Position numbers and translations under genes: made by a program
Source: Terriglobia bacterium
GTDB taxonomy: Bacteria; Acidobacteriota; Terriglobia; UBA7540
Reading direction: 5' to 3'
DNA: 64,000 bases
Assembly (NCBI GenBank): GCA_035712365.1
Contig: DASTAW010000054.1
Coordinates: 25,429-89,428 of the forward strand
Notes under the pieces: generated by a model
The model's database searches: none
What the model saw: only the letters and a program-made list of their open reading frames with translations
Told to the model about the DNA's origin: nothing
In this document: one piece after another, positions 18,223 through 27,651 of the stretch
Position numbering within the stretch: the stretch's first letter is position 1
How the letters are laid out: each line of letters starts with the position of its first letter

Positions 18223-19071
18223 CTACATCCCGCGGCGTCCATTCAGGGCAAGAGAGTGAATCGCGGCGGCCACGCCGTCTTCGTCGTTGGACTGCGTGAT
18301 GTGCCACCCATCGTCTGCGAGGCCGGGGCAGCAATTGCCCATGACCACCGGGCAGCCGGCCAGTTGAAGCATCTCGAGGTCATTGTAGTTGTCGCCGATG
18401 GCCATCACTTCGCTTGCCTCGCAATCCATCTGTTCCAGCAGCCACTTGAGGCCGCTGGCCTTGGAGCAGCCCCGGTTCATAACATCCAGCAGGGAGATGT
18501 CCCGTTCGAAATACTTGGTCCAGGTCAAATGGACGTGCCGTCCGGCGTCAGAGGCGCGAAGCAGATGCTCCAGAGGTTCCAGAAACGCCGGTGCGCCGCC
18601 GAACATGATCTGTATGGGATCCTCGGGCAGCGCGGCGGAAAGGTCCATCACTTGCATCAGGTACTCGCGCGCCGTTTGCTGATACCAGCGAAGAGGACCG
18701 TCGGGGGACGCGTTCTGCTGCATCATCACCTGCCCGCGGCTGGGCTGGTCAAAAATTACCACGGCATAAGGCCGAAAGTCGAGGGCGGCTTCGAGCACCT
18801 GAACGGCAATCCTCTGGGGCAGGAAATTGTGGTGAAGCAGCTCGCCACCGAGCGACCGGACGACGGCGCCGTTGGAACTGACCAGAGTGACCGGGCAGGG
18901 AAGCGATTCGAGCTTCGGCCGGGCCGAGTGGTATCTGCGTCCTGTGATGATCACAATCCGGATGCCGCGCTCCGAGGCCTCGGCCAGGGCCTGGCGATTG
19001 GCCGGCGAAATTTCGGAATTGTTGTTCAGCAGGGTTCCATCAAGGTCAACTGCGATCAGGCGAATGGGCAT
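18223..19071 (-). CDS. HAD-superfamily Cof-type sugar phosphatase
   Basis: A 282-residue Cof/YbiV-type hydrolase. Motif I is DLDGTLLNNNSEIS at the N terminus, motif II is IIITGRRY, and the C-terminal block MAIGDNYNDLEML holds the Mg-binding acidic pair. The family dephosphorylates sugar phosphates or flavin precursors. I start at ATG 19071 because it places DLDGTLL at residues 8-14, as in homologues; the frame extends further upstream toward the tRNA promoter. Substrate unknown. Confidence 0.9.
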   Translation of the reverse strand: MPIRLIAVDLDGTLLNNNSEISPANRQALAEASERGIRIVIITGRRYHSARPKLESLPCPVTLVSSNGAVVRSLGGELLHHNFLPQRIAVQVLEAALDFRPYAVVIFDQPSRGQVMMQQNASPDGPLRWYQQTAREYLMQVMDLSAALPEDPIQIMFGGAPAFLEPLEHLLRASDAGRHVHLTWTKYFERDISLLDVMNRGCSKASGLKWLLEQMDCEASEVMAIGDNYNDLEMLQLAGCPVVMGNCCPGLADDGWHITQSNDEDGVAAAIHSLALNGRRGM

Positions 19072-19135
19072 CCTGCTTGAATTGTAGCATGATCGGCCCA
19101 CTCGGACGCTGGCCGGCATTGGGCGTGTTCCCAAA

Positions 19136-19165
19136 TTGTCAGGCTGGAATCGAGCGTGCTATATT
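19136..19165 (+). promoter_or_regulatory. Sigma-70 type promoter of tRNA-Ala
   Basis: TTGTCA at 19136-19141 and TATATT at 19160-19165, separated by 18 bases. The expected start point falls about 13 bases before the mature tRNA 5' end. Its place directly ahead of a stable RNA gene makes it credible. Confidence 0.6.
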
Positions 19166-19185
19166 AGCCAGGTTACAGCCAAAAT

Positions 19186-19261
19186 GGGCGCGTAGCTCAG
19201 TTGGGAGAGCGCGGCGTTCGCAACGCTGAGGTCGAGGGTTCGAATCCCTTCGCGTCCACCA
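19186..19261 (+). tRNA. tRNA-Ala (anticodon CGC)
   Basis: A 76-base cloverleaf: acceptor GGGCGCG pairs with CGCGTCC and includes the G3-U70 wobble that marks alanine tRNAs. The D arm is GCTC/GAGC, the anticodon loop TTCGCAA gives CGC (reads GCG), and the T arm is GAGGG-TTCGAAT-CCCTT. The 3' CCA is encoded. A promoter lies just upstream. Confidence 0.95.
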
Positions 19262-19367
19262 GCCCTTCATCCAGTAATTGGTTCAACCACCGCGACTACG
19301 CCCGTCGCAGCTCAAGTTCGAGCTGCCTTTTGCCGATAGGGACGCTGTCAGCCACGGAGGGCCCCTC

Positions 19368-19676
19368 ATGCGATGTGCGAAGTGCGGCGAGGAAAACCCG
19401 GAGACGAACCAGTTCTGTTCACGCTGTCACCATCCTGTGCATTTCACCTGCCCGTCGTGCAAACGGGTCCAGGGCCATGGCGGGCAGTGCGACCAGTGCG
19501 GCCTGGATTTCGCGAAGTACGCAACAATGCTGATGTTCCAGGGGAAGGCGGCGGTGGAGCAGGAACGGCGGCGCAGGAATGGCCGGAGTGAGGTTCTGCG
19601 GCAGATCGTCCTTTTGCCGATTACTGGGGGGTGGTCGCTCCTCAAATACCTGAGGCAATCGAAGGATGCCGGCTGA
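19368..19676 (+). CDS. Double zinc-ribbon protein of unknown function
   Basis: A 102-residue protein. The first 50 residues hold two zinc ribbons (CAKCGEE...FCSRC and CPSC...QCDQC); the rest is a basic linker and a helix ending LLKYLRQSKDAG. The ATG at 19368 has a GGAGGG site, and the upstream extension of the frame starts inside the tRNA tail and is unlikely to be translated. Such proteins may bind nucleic acid or protein; I cannot assign a specific role. Confidence 0.7.
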   Translation: MRCAKCGEENPETNQFCSRCHHPVHFTCPSCKRVQGHGGQCDQCGLDFAKYATMLMFQGKAAVEQERRRRNGRSEVLRQIVLLPITGGWSLLKYLRQSKDAG

Positions 19677-19766
19677 AGGAAAAGCCGATCTGCACAGATT
19701 TATTCCGGCCGAAAGACGATACAAATTTGCCGGCGTTCGGCCGAAGGAGCGAAGCCGAGTAATGTC

Positions 19767-21407
19767 TTATTTGCTTTCGGTGGCGGCCATGTACTTCTGG
19801 GCATTTTCCAGAAGCTGTTGCGCCTGCGGCAGGTGCGCGGCGGCGCTGTCCACCAGCGGATCGTTTTCCAGCTTGATCCGGTCGGCAACGTTCGTGCCGT
19901 AGATGTCCTCAATCAGCTTCTCCCGGATCTGCAGCTTAATAAAAGCCATGTTGGCCTGCAAATCGGCGTCCGAGACTGGAATCTGCTGGTCCGTCAGGAA
20001 CTTCTTAAATTCTGCCATGTCTGCGTCCGACACCTGGAAGTTTTCCGGGATCGTTTTGTGAACTCCCAGATATTTTTGAGCAAAGCTGAAGAACGCCCCG
20101 TTCTGCACCAGCGTGCGCTCAACATCGTTCAGCTTGTCGGGTTCCACCTTGACGTCCGGGGTGATTCCTCCGCCGCCGTAAACCTTTCGGCCGCCGTCGG
20201 TTACCTTCATGTCCGTATGGGGTTCTGGAGTAGTCCCGGGGTGGTAGTAATAATCGTACAGCGACACGGCGTCATAGTCCCGCTGGATCAGGCGGCCGCT
20301 CGGCGTGTAGTATCGGGCCGTGGTCAGCGCCAGGCCTGTCTCGTCGCTCAACGGGTAAACCGTCTGAACGAGGCCTTTGCCGAAGCTGGTCTCGCCCATT
20401 ACCAGAGCGCGATCATGGTCCTGCAGGGCGCCCGTCACAATTTCAGCCGCGCTTGCCGTCATCCGGTTGATGAGGATAACAATGGGATACTGGTTGCCCC
20501 GGTCACCATGGGTTGCATAATACATCTTTTTGGGCGAAGACCGTCCGTAGTGATAGACGATCAACTGCCCCTTCTTCAGGAAATGGTCGGAAACTTCGAC
20601 GGCCTCCTGCAGAAGCCCGCCCGGATTTCCGCGCAGGTCAAGCACCAGGCCTTCCATATGTTCAGAGTCCAGCTTTTTCAGCGCCTGAGAAAGTTCTGTA
20701 TTGGTGGTTTCATTAAAGCGCGAAATGTGGATGTATCCCACCCGAGGTTTTACCATGAAGACATCATCCACGCTGGGCTGCGTAATCTCGCCCCGCGTAA
20801 TCGTGAACTCGAGGGGCTTGGCGGCCCCTTCGCGCTGGACAGCGACGTGCACGACGGTGCCTCGCGGACCCTTCAGCAGCTTGGCCACCTTGTCGGTCTG
20901 ACCCAAAAGCGAATCGTCAAGACCGGCGGCGGTTTTTCCGTTGACTTCCTGGATAACATCGCCGGGGCGGAGTCCGGCTTTGAACGCCGGCGAGCCGGGA
21001 ATGGGTGCAACCACATAAGTTACCAACTTGCCCATCTTGCTCGGCCGTGACTGGATGCTCATGCCAACCCCGAAATATCTTCCTTCCTGGTCTTCGCGCA
21101 GCATGGCAAAGGCGCGCGGATCGAAAAAGTTGGAGTGGGGGTCCAGTGTCCGCAACATTCCGGGAATGGCTCCCAGAAAATTACTGTTTGTCGGGCCGTA
21201 AATGGCGTCATTAGGGTCCACGGGGCTGGCGTAATTTTCCTGGATTGTGTCGTAGACGCTCGTAAACTCCCGCAGGCTGGACTGAAAGGAGGAGTCGTTG
21301 TCGTTAGCCGTGGTGGCTTCAACTTGCGGGCCGTACAACCCACCGAGCATGGCGCACACGAACAGTGTAGCGAAGATAAACCATCCCGCACGTCGGCTTT
21401 GCTTCAT
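19767..21407 (-). CDS. Carboxyl-terminal processing protease, S41A family (CtpA)
   Basis: A 546-residue periplasmic serine protease. It has a signal/anchor helix (about 7-25, WFIFATLFVCAMLGGLYG), a PDZ domain (about 115-200, containing GSPAFKAGLRPGDVIQEVNGK) and the S41 core with the Ser in RMTASAAEIV and the catalytic Lys in ETSFGKGLVQ. CtpA-type enzymes trim C termini of envelope proteins. ATG at 21407 is preceded by AAAGGAG; the longer frame upstream lacks such a site. A C-terminal helical extension of about 120 residues follows the core. Confidence 0.92.
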   Translation of the reverse strand: MKQSRRAGWFIFATLFVCAMLGGLYGPQVEATTANDNDSSFQSSLREFTSVYDTIQENYASPVDPNDAIYGPTNSNFLGAIPGMLRTLDPHSNFFDPRAFAMLREDQEGRYFGVGMSIQSRPSKMGKLVTYVVAPIPGSPAFKAGLRPGDVIQEVNGKTAAGLDDSLLGQTDKVAKLLKGPRGTVVHVAVQREGAAKPLEFTITRGEITQPSVDDVFMVKPRVGYIHISRFNETTNTELSQALKKLDSEHMEGLVLDLRGNPGGLLQEAVEVSDHFLKKGQLIVYHYGRSSPKKMYYATHGDRGNQYPIVILINRMTASAAEIVTGALQDHDRALVMGETSFGKGLVQTVYPLSDETGLALTTARYYTPSGRLIQRDYDAVSLYDYYYHPGTTPEPHTDMKVTDGGRKVYGGGGITPDVKVEPDKLNDVERTLVQNGAFFSFAQKYLGVHKTIPENFQVSDADMAEFKKFLTDQQIPVSDADLQANMAFIKLQIREKLIEDIYGTNVADRIKLENDPLVDSAAAHLPQAQQLLENAQKYMAATESK

Positions 21408-21853
21408 CCTATTGCAGCTCCTTTGCCCTGCTCTTGGAATTATAGCACGCCCTACCGATGGCCTGAAGTTCCCTAACAGGGTCAGTTTCGGGACCTGGCA
21501 GAACGCTTTCCTCCGGCCTTGCGGTACGTTTAAGTGAGGGTGGACCGAGGGCAAGAACGGCCTGACGGGCAGGCGGCGCCAAGGCATGCCAGTGTGCCGA
21601 TCGCCTGTTTCCCGCGAGGGGGGCTGTCGTCATCTCCTGCTCCCCTTCCGACCCACACAGTTCACCTGCGCAGGCGGCAACGGTGTACCCTTCCCAACCG
21701 CAGTTGGAGGCGGTATTTGACAGCCACGAGAGATTCCTAGTATTTTGACCGCCCGGGTCTTTATCCGGCTATAACCTGGAGTGGCAGAATCGCCAGGCTG
21801 CTGCTCGGAAGGGCTTTGCGGGACCTTCTCGTTTCGAGAAACCACCATCGCGA
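21408..21853. other. Intergenic region between divergent protease and MFS genes
   Basis: 446 bases. Open frames here have no family resemblance or ribosome sites and look like noise. Apart from the protease ribosome site at the left edge I see no terminator, tRNA or clear repeat. Promoters for both divergent genes must lie here but I could not pick them with confidence. Confidence 0.5.
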
Positions 21854-23113
21854 ATGTCGGCTCAGTCTTTAACAGATCGTCGCAAACCTCAAGGCATGTT
21901 CTTCAGCGGCTCGCACTGGCATACCGTCCTGGCGTGCTTCCTGGGCTGGATGCTCGATGCCTTCGACTTCTTTGTCGTGGTGTTTATGGTCGGAACGCTG
22001 GCGGAGAGTTTCCGTGTGTCCAAGGCGGACATCATTCTGACTCTTACCGTTACGCTGGCCACCCGGCCTGCCGGGGCCTTCATATTCGGCATACTTGCGG
22101 ACCGCTATGGCCGCCGATTGTCGCTGATGGCGAATGTTCTTTTTTATTCAGTGGTGGAAGTGCTATGCGGTTTCGCCCCTTCCTTCACCGTGTTTATTCT
22201 CCTGCGGGCCCTCTACGGACTTGGCATGGGTGGGGAATGGGGCATCGGCGCCTCGCTGGCTATGGAAAGCGTTCCGAGGCGCTGGCGCGGAATTCTCTCC
22301 GGGGTTCTTCAAAGCGGCTATCCGGTTGGATATCTGCTGGCGGCGGTAGCAGCGCGGTTCGTTTTACCGATTTGGGGTTGGCGGGCCATGTTTTTTCTGG
22401 GAGCAGCGCCCGCGCTGCTGGCCCTTTACATCCGGGCTGGCGTTCCGGAATCCAAGGCCTGGCTTACGCATCGCGAGCCAGACGTCCGGGCGATTTTTCG
22501 GACCGTGGGCCGGCACTGGAAAAGCTTTCTTTACCTCGTGCTGATGATGACCATGATGATGTTCCTTTCGCACGGCACGCAGGACCTCTATCCTGATTTC
22601 CTCAAAACCGCCCATAACATCAAAGCGAGCACTGTCTCTGACCTGGCCGTTCTCTACAATATTGGGGCCATCGTCGGTTCCATCCTTTTTGGTTACCTTT
22701 CCGAGCGCGTCGGCCGCAGGCGCAGCATGCTGGGAGCTTTCGGCCTGGCGCTCGTCGTGGTGCCGTTCTGGGCGTTCGGCGGCTCGATAGGGGTTTTGGC
22801 GGCCGGAGCCTTCCTGATGCAGATGGGGGTGCAGGGCGCCTGGGGGATCATCCCAGCACATCTTAACGAGTTGTCTCCCGATTCGGTCAGGGGTCTCCTT
22901 CCGGGACTGTCGTACCACATGGGGATCCTGATCGCCGCACCGACCAATACGATCGAATACGCCCTGCGCGATCATGTCGGCTATGCCTGGGCCATGGCTG
23001 GATTTGAAATAGCCGTCATTGTGATCGGCGGAATCGTCATCGCCTTTGGACGCGAGCAGAAGGGCAAAGACTTCCTGGCGCCAGCCAAGCCCGCAGTTGA
23101 GGAATCTGGATGA
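21854..23113 (+). CDS. MFS transporter, sialate/lactate:H+ symporter-like
   Basis: A 419-residue, 12-helix carrier of the major facilitator superfamily. The loop 2-3 motif is GILADRYGRR and the second-half counterpart GYLSERVGRRRS. FLGWMLDAFDFFVVVF in helix 1 with the conserved Asp, and RALYGLGMGGEWGIG in helix 4, are typical of the metabolite:H+ and sialate/lactate (SHS) symporters. Substrate is inferred only: a carboxylate such as lactate would suit the lutAB genes 2.5 kb downstream. Confidence 0.82.
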   Translation: MSAQSLTDRRKPQGMFFSGSHWHTVLACFLGWMLDAFDFFVVVFMVGTLAESFRVSKADIILTLTVTLATRPAGAFIFGILADRYGRRLSLMANVLFYSVVEVLCGFAPSFTVFILLRALYGLGMGGEWGIGASLAMESVPRRWRGILSGVLQSGYPVGYLLAAVAARFVLPIWGWRAMFFLGAAPALLALYIRAGVPESKAWLTHREPDVRAIFRTVGRHWKSFLYLVLMMTMMMFLSHGTQDLYPDFLKTAHNIKASTVSDLAVLYNIGAIVGSILFGYLSERVGRRRSMLGAFGLALVVVPFWAFGGSIGVLAAGAFLMQMGVQGAWGIIPAHLNELSPDSVRGLLPGLSYHMGILIAAPTNTIEYALRDHVGYAWAMAGFEIAVIVIGGIVIAFGREQKGKDFLAPAKPAVEESG

Positions 23114-23170
23114 GCAGGGGATGAGAAACACGAGTCGCCGGGACCGCTGGTCTACGCATCGGCGGACGGC

Positions 23171-24409
23171 TCACGCCCGCTCAAGCTCAAACAATGTGAT
23201 TTCCGGTGGGGCATCGAAACGGATGGGCACGGCGATCGTCCCGATGCCGCGGTTGACGTAGAGTTGGCCGCCGGGCTTCTGGAAATGGCCTTTGACGTAG
23301 GGTGTCATCAGGCGCGCGATCGAAAGGTCAGGACTGAGGAAATCAAGAGAAATCTGGCCGCCGTGGGTGTGGCCTGACAGGCTCAGGTCAATTCCCAGTT
23401 CAGCGGCCCGATCAAAAGTGTTGGGATTGTGGCTCAGCAGGATGTTGACCTGACCGGGTTGCATGAGCCGGTCCACACCCTCCAGGTAGCGCCGCACGTG
23501 ATGTTCGCCAAGATATCCTCTGCGCCGGCGGTTTTCATAATCCACGCCGATCAGGTTCAGGCTTTCCTTACCGACCTCAATGGGCGCGCTCTCATAACGC
23601 AGGATCCTGACGTGGTGCTCGGCAAAGAGCCTGGTGATTGACGCTTCCGTGTGCGTCATGATCTCGTGATTGCCAAGGCAACCATAAATGCCCAGAGGCG
23701 CCTTTAGGCCGGTCAGTGAATCGACGGCGGCTCCCTGCGTGTCCGGGTCCCAGGTAACGTAATCGCCGGTCAGCACGATCAGGTCAGGTTTCAGCGCGTT
23801 GGTCATATCAACCACACGGCGAATGTCCGAGGACGGCATGAAAGGCCCAATGTGTATGTCCGAAAGCTGTGCGATGCGGAAACCGTGGAATTCTCTCGGA
23901 AGCCGGGAGAGCTTTAAGCGAACAAATGATTTCTCAAACTTGACGCGGCCGAATAGAAATCCATAACCTGCGCCCGCCAGAGGCAACGCTCCGGCTGCAA
24001 TCGCGGTGTTGGAAAGAAACTTTCGCCGTGCCAGTGAGAATGAAGGGTCGGGACCTGTCTCGAAATTGGACTTTGGCCTGAGCCCCTGAGCGCGGTCCCA
24101 GAGGAAGTTCGTCAGCACGAAGGGCAAGGCCAGGATGAATCCAGCCACCGATCCGAAAGCCCACCATTGTACCGGGGCCTGCAGAAGCGCGATTTTCAGG
24201 GTGAGGCTGGTGGCGGCCACGGAGCGAGCCGATAGGAAGTTGTAGGCCAGCAGAAAGACATACACGCCCAGCCCGATTGCGCCAATCCAGCGCCGCAGGG
24301 TCTTGCCAGGGATGAGTTTTGCACCGAGCTTGCCGATCACGATGATCCAGAAAATCTGGCTGGCGAAGAAGAAGAAAACAAAGACCAGAAAAAACGCCTG
24401 TCGACCCAT
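23171..24409 (-). CDS. Membrane-anchored calcineurin-like metallophosphoesterase
   Basis: A 412-residue protein. About four hydrophobic helices fill the first 115 residues; a twin-arginine-like RRKFLSN stretch follows, then the phosphoesterase domain with all metal motifs: QLSDIHIG, LTGDYVTW, GNHE, SHNP and SGHTHGGQ. This matches the YkuE/YaeI-type group, which hydrolyse phosphodiesters, some in lipids. ATG at 24409 (MGRQAFF) is preferred to an upstream start adding four residues. It runs convergently with the MFS gene. Confidence 0.88.
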   Translation of the reverse strand: MGRQAFFLVFVFFFFASQIFWIIVIGKLGAKLIPGKTLRRWIGAIGLGVYVFLLAYNFLSARSVAATSLTLKIALLQAPVQWWAFGSVAGFILALPFVLTNFLWDRAQGLRPKSNFETGPDPSFSLARRKFLSNTAIAAGALPLAGAGYGFLFGRVKFEKSFVRLKLSRLPREFHGFRIAQLSDIHIGPFMPSSDIRRVVDMTNALKPDLIVLTGDYVTWDPDTQGAAVDSLTGLKAPLGIYGCLGNHEIMTHTEASITRLFAEHHVRILRYESAPIEVGKESLNLIGVDYENRRRRGYLGEHHVRRYLEGVDRLMQPGQVNILLSHNPNTFDRAAELGIDLSLSGHTHGGQISLDFLSPDLSIARLMTPYVKGHFQKPGGQLYVNRGIGTIAVPIRFDAPPEITLFELERA

Positions 24410-24641
24410 GGCACCCCGCACTCAAACTATCTTAAGGATGTTTGTTCCTGCGCCAAATTGTCAAGGGCCGATGGTTCTACCCCATGCTGGCTGCTTGACT
24501 TCAATACAAAATTCTCGTACGGTTGAGCACTTCTGGTCAATTCGCTGAGTCAGTCGCCCGTTCAGTGCGCGCGGGCACGTTGCGGCGCCGGGCTTTGGAA
24601 CGTTTTCAGCAGGGAGAGGCGCGCGATAGAATGGAGTAATC

Positions 24642-25400
24642 ATGAGAGCCAAAGACAAGGTCGCCATCGTAACGGGCGGCGGCTCCGGCATCGGCCGCGC
24701 GACGGCGGAACTTCTCGCGGAAGAAGGTGCAAAGGTCCTCGTCGCCGACGTTGATCCCAAAGGCGGCAATGAAACGGTCAGCGCCATTCGCGAAAACGGA
24801 GATACCGGCCACTTCGTCCAGGCCGATATTTCCCAGGAACCGGATGCGAAGAAGATTTCAGACGAAGCCGTAAAGGTGTATGGCGGGATCGACATCCTGG
24901 TGAACAACGCCGCGACGTTTGTTCTGAAGGGTTTCGAAGCCTCCGTCGAAGACTGGCAGCATTCACTCGGCGTCAACGTCATCGGGACAGCGCTGGTCAC
25001 AAAGTATGCCGTTGAGCATATGAAGAAGAAGGGTGGCGCCATCGTCATTCTCGGCTCGATCTCCAGCTTTCTGGCCCAGCCCGATTTCTTCGCTTACAGC
25101 GCCACAAAAGCCGCCGTGGTGCAGCTATGCCGCAACATGGCCATGGATCTGGGTCCGTATAAGATTCGCGTCAACGCCGTCTGTCCGGGCTCGATCATTA
25201 CAGCGGCATCCTACCGGCACATGGAAAAGGTGGGCATGACGCTTGAAGAATTTGACGCCCAGGAAGGCGCCAAGACGTTTGTGGGCAGGGCCGGCAAGCC
25301 TCGCGAAGTGGCTGCCGCCATTCTGTTCCTGGCCTCAGACGAGGCAAGTTACATCACCGGCAGTCACCTGATGGTGGATGGAGGCTATTCTGCGCAATAG
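24642..25400 (+). CDS. Short-chain dehydrogenase/reductase (SDR)
   Basis: A 252-residue classical SDR. The cofactor motif is TGGGSGIG (residues 11-18) with Asp (VADVD) after strand 2, which favours NAD. The structural NNAAT motif, the catalytic Ser in GSIS and YSATK (Tyr and Lys) are intact. It is 20 bases upstream of lutA. In the context of a rhamnosidase, a FAH-family hydrolase and lactate oxidation genes, it could be the L-rhamnose 1-dehydrogenase or the 2-keto-3-deoxy-L-rhamnonate 4-dehydrogenase of the non-phosphorylated rhamnose route. That role is inferred. Confidence 0.88.
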   Translation: MRAKDKVAIVTGGGSGIGRATAELLAEEGAKVLVADVDPKGGNETVSAIRENGDTGHFVQADISQEPDAKKISDEAVKVYGGIDILVNNAATFVLKGFEASVEDWQHSLGVNVIGTALVTKYAVEHMKKKGGAIVILGSISSFLAQPDFFAYSATKAAVVQLCRNMAMDLGPYKIRVNAVCPGSIITAASYRHMEKVGMTLEEFDAQEGAKTFVGRAGKPREVAAAILFLASDEASYITGSHLMVDGGYSAQ

Positions 25401-25420
25401 GCGCAGGATGATGGTTCCGG

Positions 25421-26158
25421 ATGGCAAATAATTCCCCCAAGGTTGCACTTTTTATCACCTGTCTGGGTGACCAGTTCTATCCGCAGGTTGGCGAGTCCGT
25501 TGTAAGAATTTTGCGGCGAGTTGGGGCCACAGTCACTTTCAACCCTCAGCAGACCTGCTGCGGGCAACCAGCCTTCAACACGGGCTACCGCGAGGAAGCG
25601 CGCGAGGTTGCCGCCCGCAATCTCGACCTTTTTGACGACGCCGATTACATTGTGGCGCCGTCAGGGTCGTGCTCCACGATGTTCCGGGTGTTTTATCCGG
25701 AACTGTTTGCCGAAAAACCCGAACTGCTGCAGAAGGTCGAAAGGCTGCGGCAACGCTTTTACGAGTTCTCGGAATTTCTGGTGAAAGTGATGAAGACGGA
25801 AGACCTGGGCGCCAGTTTCCCGCATCGGGTCGCCTACCATGATTCCTGCCACCTGCTGCGCGAGCTGGGGATTGAGACAGAACCACGCAAGCTGATCAAG
25901 GCAGTTAAACGATTGGAACTCGTTGAACTGCAGGACAACAAGGTTTGCTGTGGCTTTGGCGGCACCTTCGCCGTAAAGTTTCCCGATGTGTCTGTAGCAA
26001 TGGCGCGGGACAAGCTTCGCGCGGCTGCCGATGCCGGCGCGGAATTTCTGGTGGCGAACGATGCCGGCTGCCTGATGCATCTTGCGGGGTACATCCATCG
26101 GGAGAAACTGCCGGTCCAAACACTGCACCTGGCGGAGTTACTGGAAAAACACGAATGA
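25421..26158 (+). CDS. lutA: L-lactate utilization protein LutA (CCG-domain Fe-S subunit)
   Basis: A 245-residue protein with two cysteine-rich CCG domains: QQTCCGQPAF near residues 45-55, and DSCHLLRELG followed by NKVCCGFGGTF in the second half. It matches LutA, a subunit of the LutABC complex that oxidises L-lactate to pyruvate. The stop overlaps the lutB start in ATGA, so the two are translationally coupled. lutC is not next door but at 55 kb. Confidence 0.92.
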   Translation: MANNSPKVALFITCLGDQFYPQVGESVVRILRRVGATVTFNPQQTCCGQPAFNTGYREEAREVAARNLDLFDDADYIVAPSGSCSTMFRVFYPELFAEKPELLQKVERLRQRFYEFSEFLVKVMKTEDLGASFPHRVAYHDSCHLLRELGIETEPRKLIKAVKRLELVELQDNKVCCGFGGTFAVKFPDVSVAMARDKLRAAADAGAEFLVANDAGCLMHLAGYIHREKLPVQTLHLAELLEKHE

Positions 26159-27603
26159 GCGAAACGGGAGTTCACAGCTCGGCCATCCACGAACGGGCAC
26201 AGAAGGCGATGGGTGACGCCCATCTTCAGGAGGCTTACCGTTCCTCTACGCTTCGGCTTTACTCGCATCGCATGGGTGCGATTGGCCAGGTGCCGGGCTT
26301 TGAGCCGCTGCGCGAACGCGCCCGCGAGTTGAAGCGAGAGGTGATGAACCACCTGGACTATTACCTCGCGCAGTTTGCCGACAGCGTGGAACGAGAGGGA
26401 GGCAAGGTCCACTGGGCGCGCACCGCGGAAGATGCCTGCGCCATCGTCAAGGAGATTGTCCGGAACGCTGGCGCCAATGAAGTTGTCAAAGGCAAGAGCA
26501 TGGTGGGCGAAGAGATTGAACTGAACCATGCCCTCGAGGCTGCCGGCATCGACGCCATTGAAACTGACCTGGGCGAAATGATAGTGCAGCTTTCCGGCGA
26601 GAGACCTGCGCACATCGTCGCCCCTGCCATCCATAAAACCCGCCACGACGTCTCGGACCTTTTTGTTGAAAAGCTCCACTCCACGCGGACCGAAGACCCG
26701 GAGCAACTTACCGCCATCGCGCGGAAAACCTTGCGGGAAATATTCGCCCGGGCCGAAGTGGGCATGAGCGGCGCCAATTTTGCCGTGGCGGAGACGGGCA
26801 GCGTCGTTACGATTGAAAACGAGGGCAACATCCGCCTCTGTACCACGGCTCCGCGGGTCCACGTGGCGCTGGTCGGCATTGAAAAGATCATTCCCCGGTT
26901 TTCGGACCTGGGCGTCTTTTTGCGGCTGCTGGGGCGTTCGGCCACCGGCCAGAAGCTGACTTCCTACACCTCCATACTCACCGGGCCGCGCCGCCCAGGT
27001 GAAGACGGTCCGGATGAGATGCACGTTGTCCTGATTGACAACGGCCGCACCGGAGCGCTGGCCGACGAGAAGATGCGCGAGGCCCTTTACTGTATCCGCT
27101 GTGGCGCCTGCCTTAACACGTGCCCGGTTTATCGAAAAATCGGCGGGCACGCCTACGGATGGGTTTACAGCGGCCCCATCGGCGCTCTCATCACACCGCA
27201 GTTTGTCGGCCTCAACCAGGCCCGTGAACTGCCTTTTGCTTCTTCGCTGTGTGGGGCGTGCCGGGAAGTCTGCCCAGTCAAAATCAATATTCCGGACCTG
27301 CTGCTTCACCTGCGCGGCGAGGCCCAGGAACGGACTCCTGCGACACCCCATGCGGGGGAAGTTGTTTCAGAACGAAAAGGCATGCGTCTGTGGGCCTGGG
27401 CGATGAAGCGCCCCTGGGTGTTCTCTCTGGGTGGCGCTGCGGTCCGGCTCGGAATTCGCTGGCTTCCCTCGTCCGGCGGACAGGGTTCGAAGTGGATTAC
27501 GCGGCTCCCATTCTACCCCTTTTCAAACTGGACGAAGGGACGCGACTTCCCGGAGCCCGACCCCGTGCCTTTCCGCGAGCGATGGAAAAAGCTTTCCAGC
27601 TAG
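26155..27603 (+). CDS. lutB: L-lactate utilization protein LutB (Fe-S subunit)
   Basis: A 482-residue protein with a LUD/DUF162 domain over about residues 70-300 (NEVVKGKSMVGEEIELN, FAVAETGSV) and two 4Fe-4S motifs near 310-370: CIRCGACLNTCPVYRKIGG and CGACREVCPVKI. A DUF3390-like tail follows. This is the LutB layout; it transfers electrons from lactate oxidation. It starts at ATG 26155 overlapping the lutA stop by four bases and ends 48 bases before the rhamnosidase, so one operon from the SDR to the FAH hydrolase is likely. Confidence 0.92.
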   Translation: MSETGVHSSAIHERAQKAMGDAHLQEAYRSSTLRLYSHRMGAIGQVPGFEPLRERARELKREVMNHLDYYLAQFADSVEREGGKVHWARTAEDACAIVKEIVRNAGANEVVKGKSMVGEEIELNHALEAAGIDAIETDLGEMIVQLSGERPAHIVAPAIHKTRHDVSDLFVEKLHSTRTEDPEQLTAIARKTLREIFARAEVGMSGANFAVAETGSVVTIENEGNIRLCTTAPRVHVALVGIEKIIPRFSDLGVFLRLLGRSATGQKLTSYTSILTGPRRPGEDGPDEMHVVLIDNGRTGALADEKMREALYCIRCGACLNTCPVYRKIGGHAYGWVYSGPIGALITPQFVGLNQARELPFASSLCGACREVCPVKINIPDLLLHLRGEAQERTPATPHAGEVVSERKGMRLWAWAMKRPWVFSLGGAAVRLGIRWLPSSGGQGSKWITRLPFYPFSNWTKGRDFPEPDPVPFRERWKKLSS

Positions 27604-27651
27604 GCTGGACTCCTCAAGCCTTCCTGGCAATTCAGACGTAGAGGTGCCGTG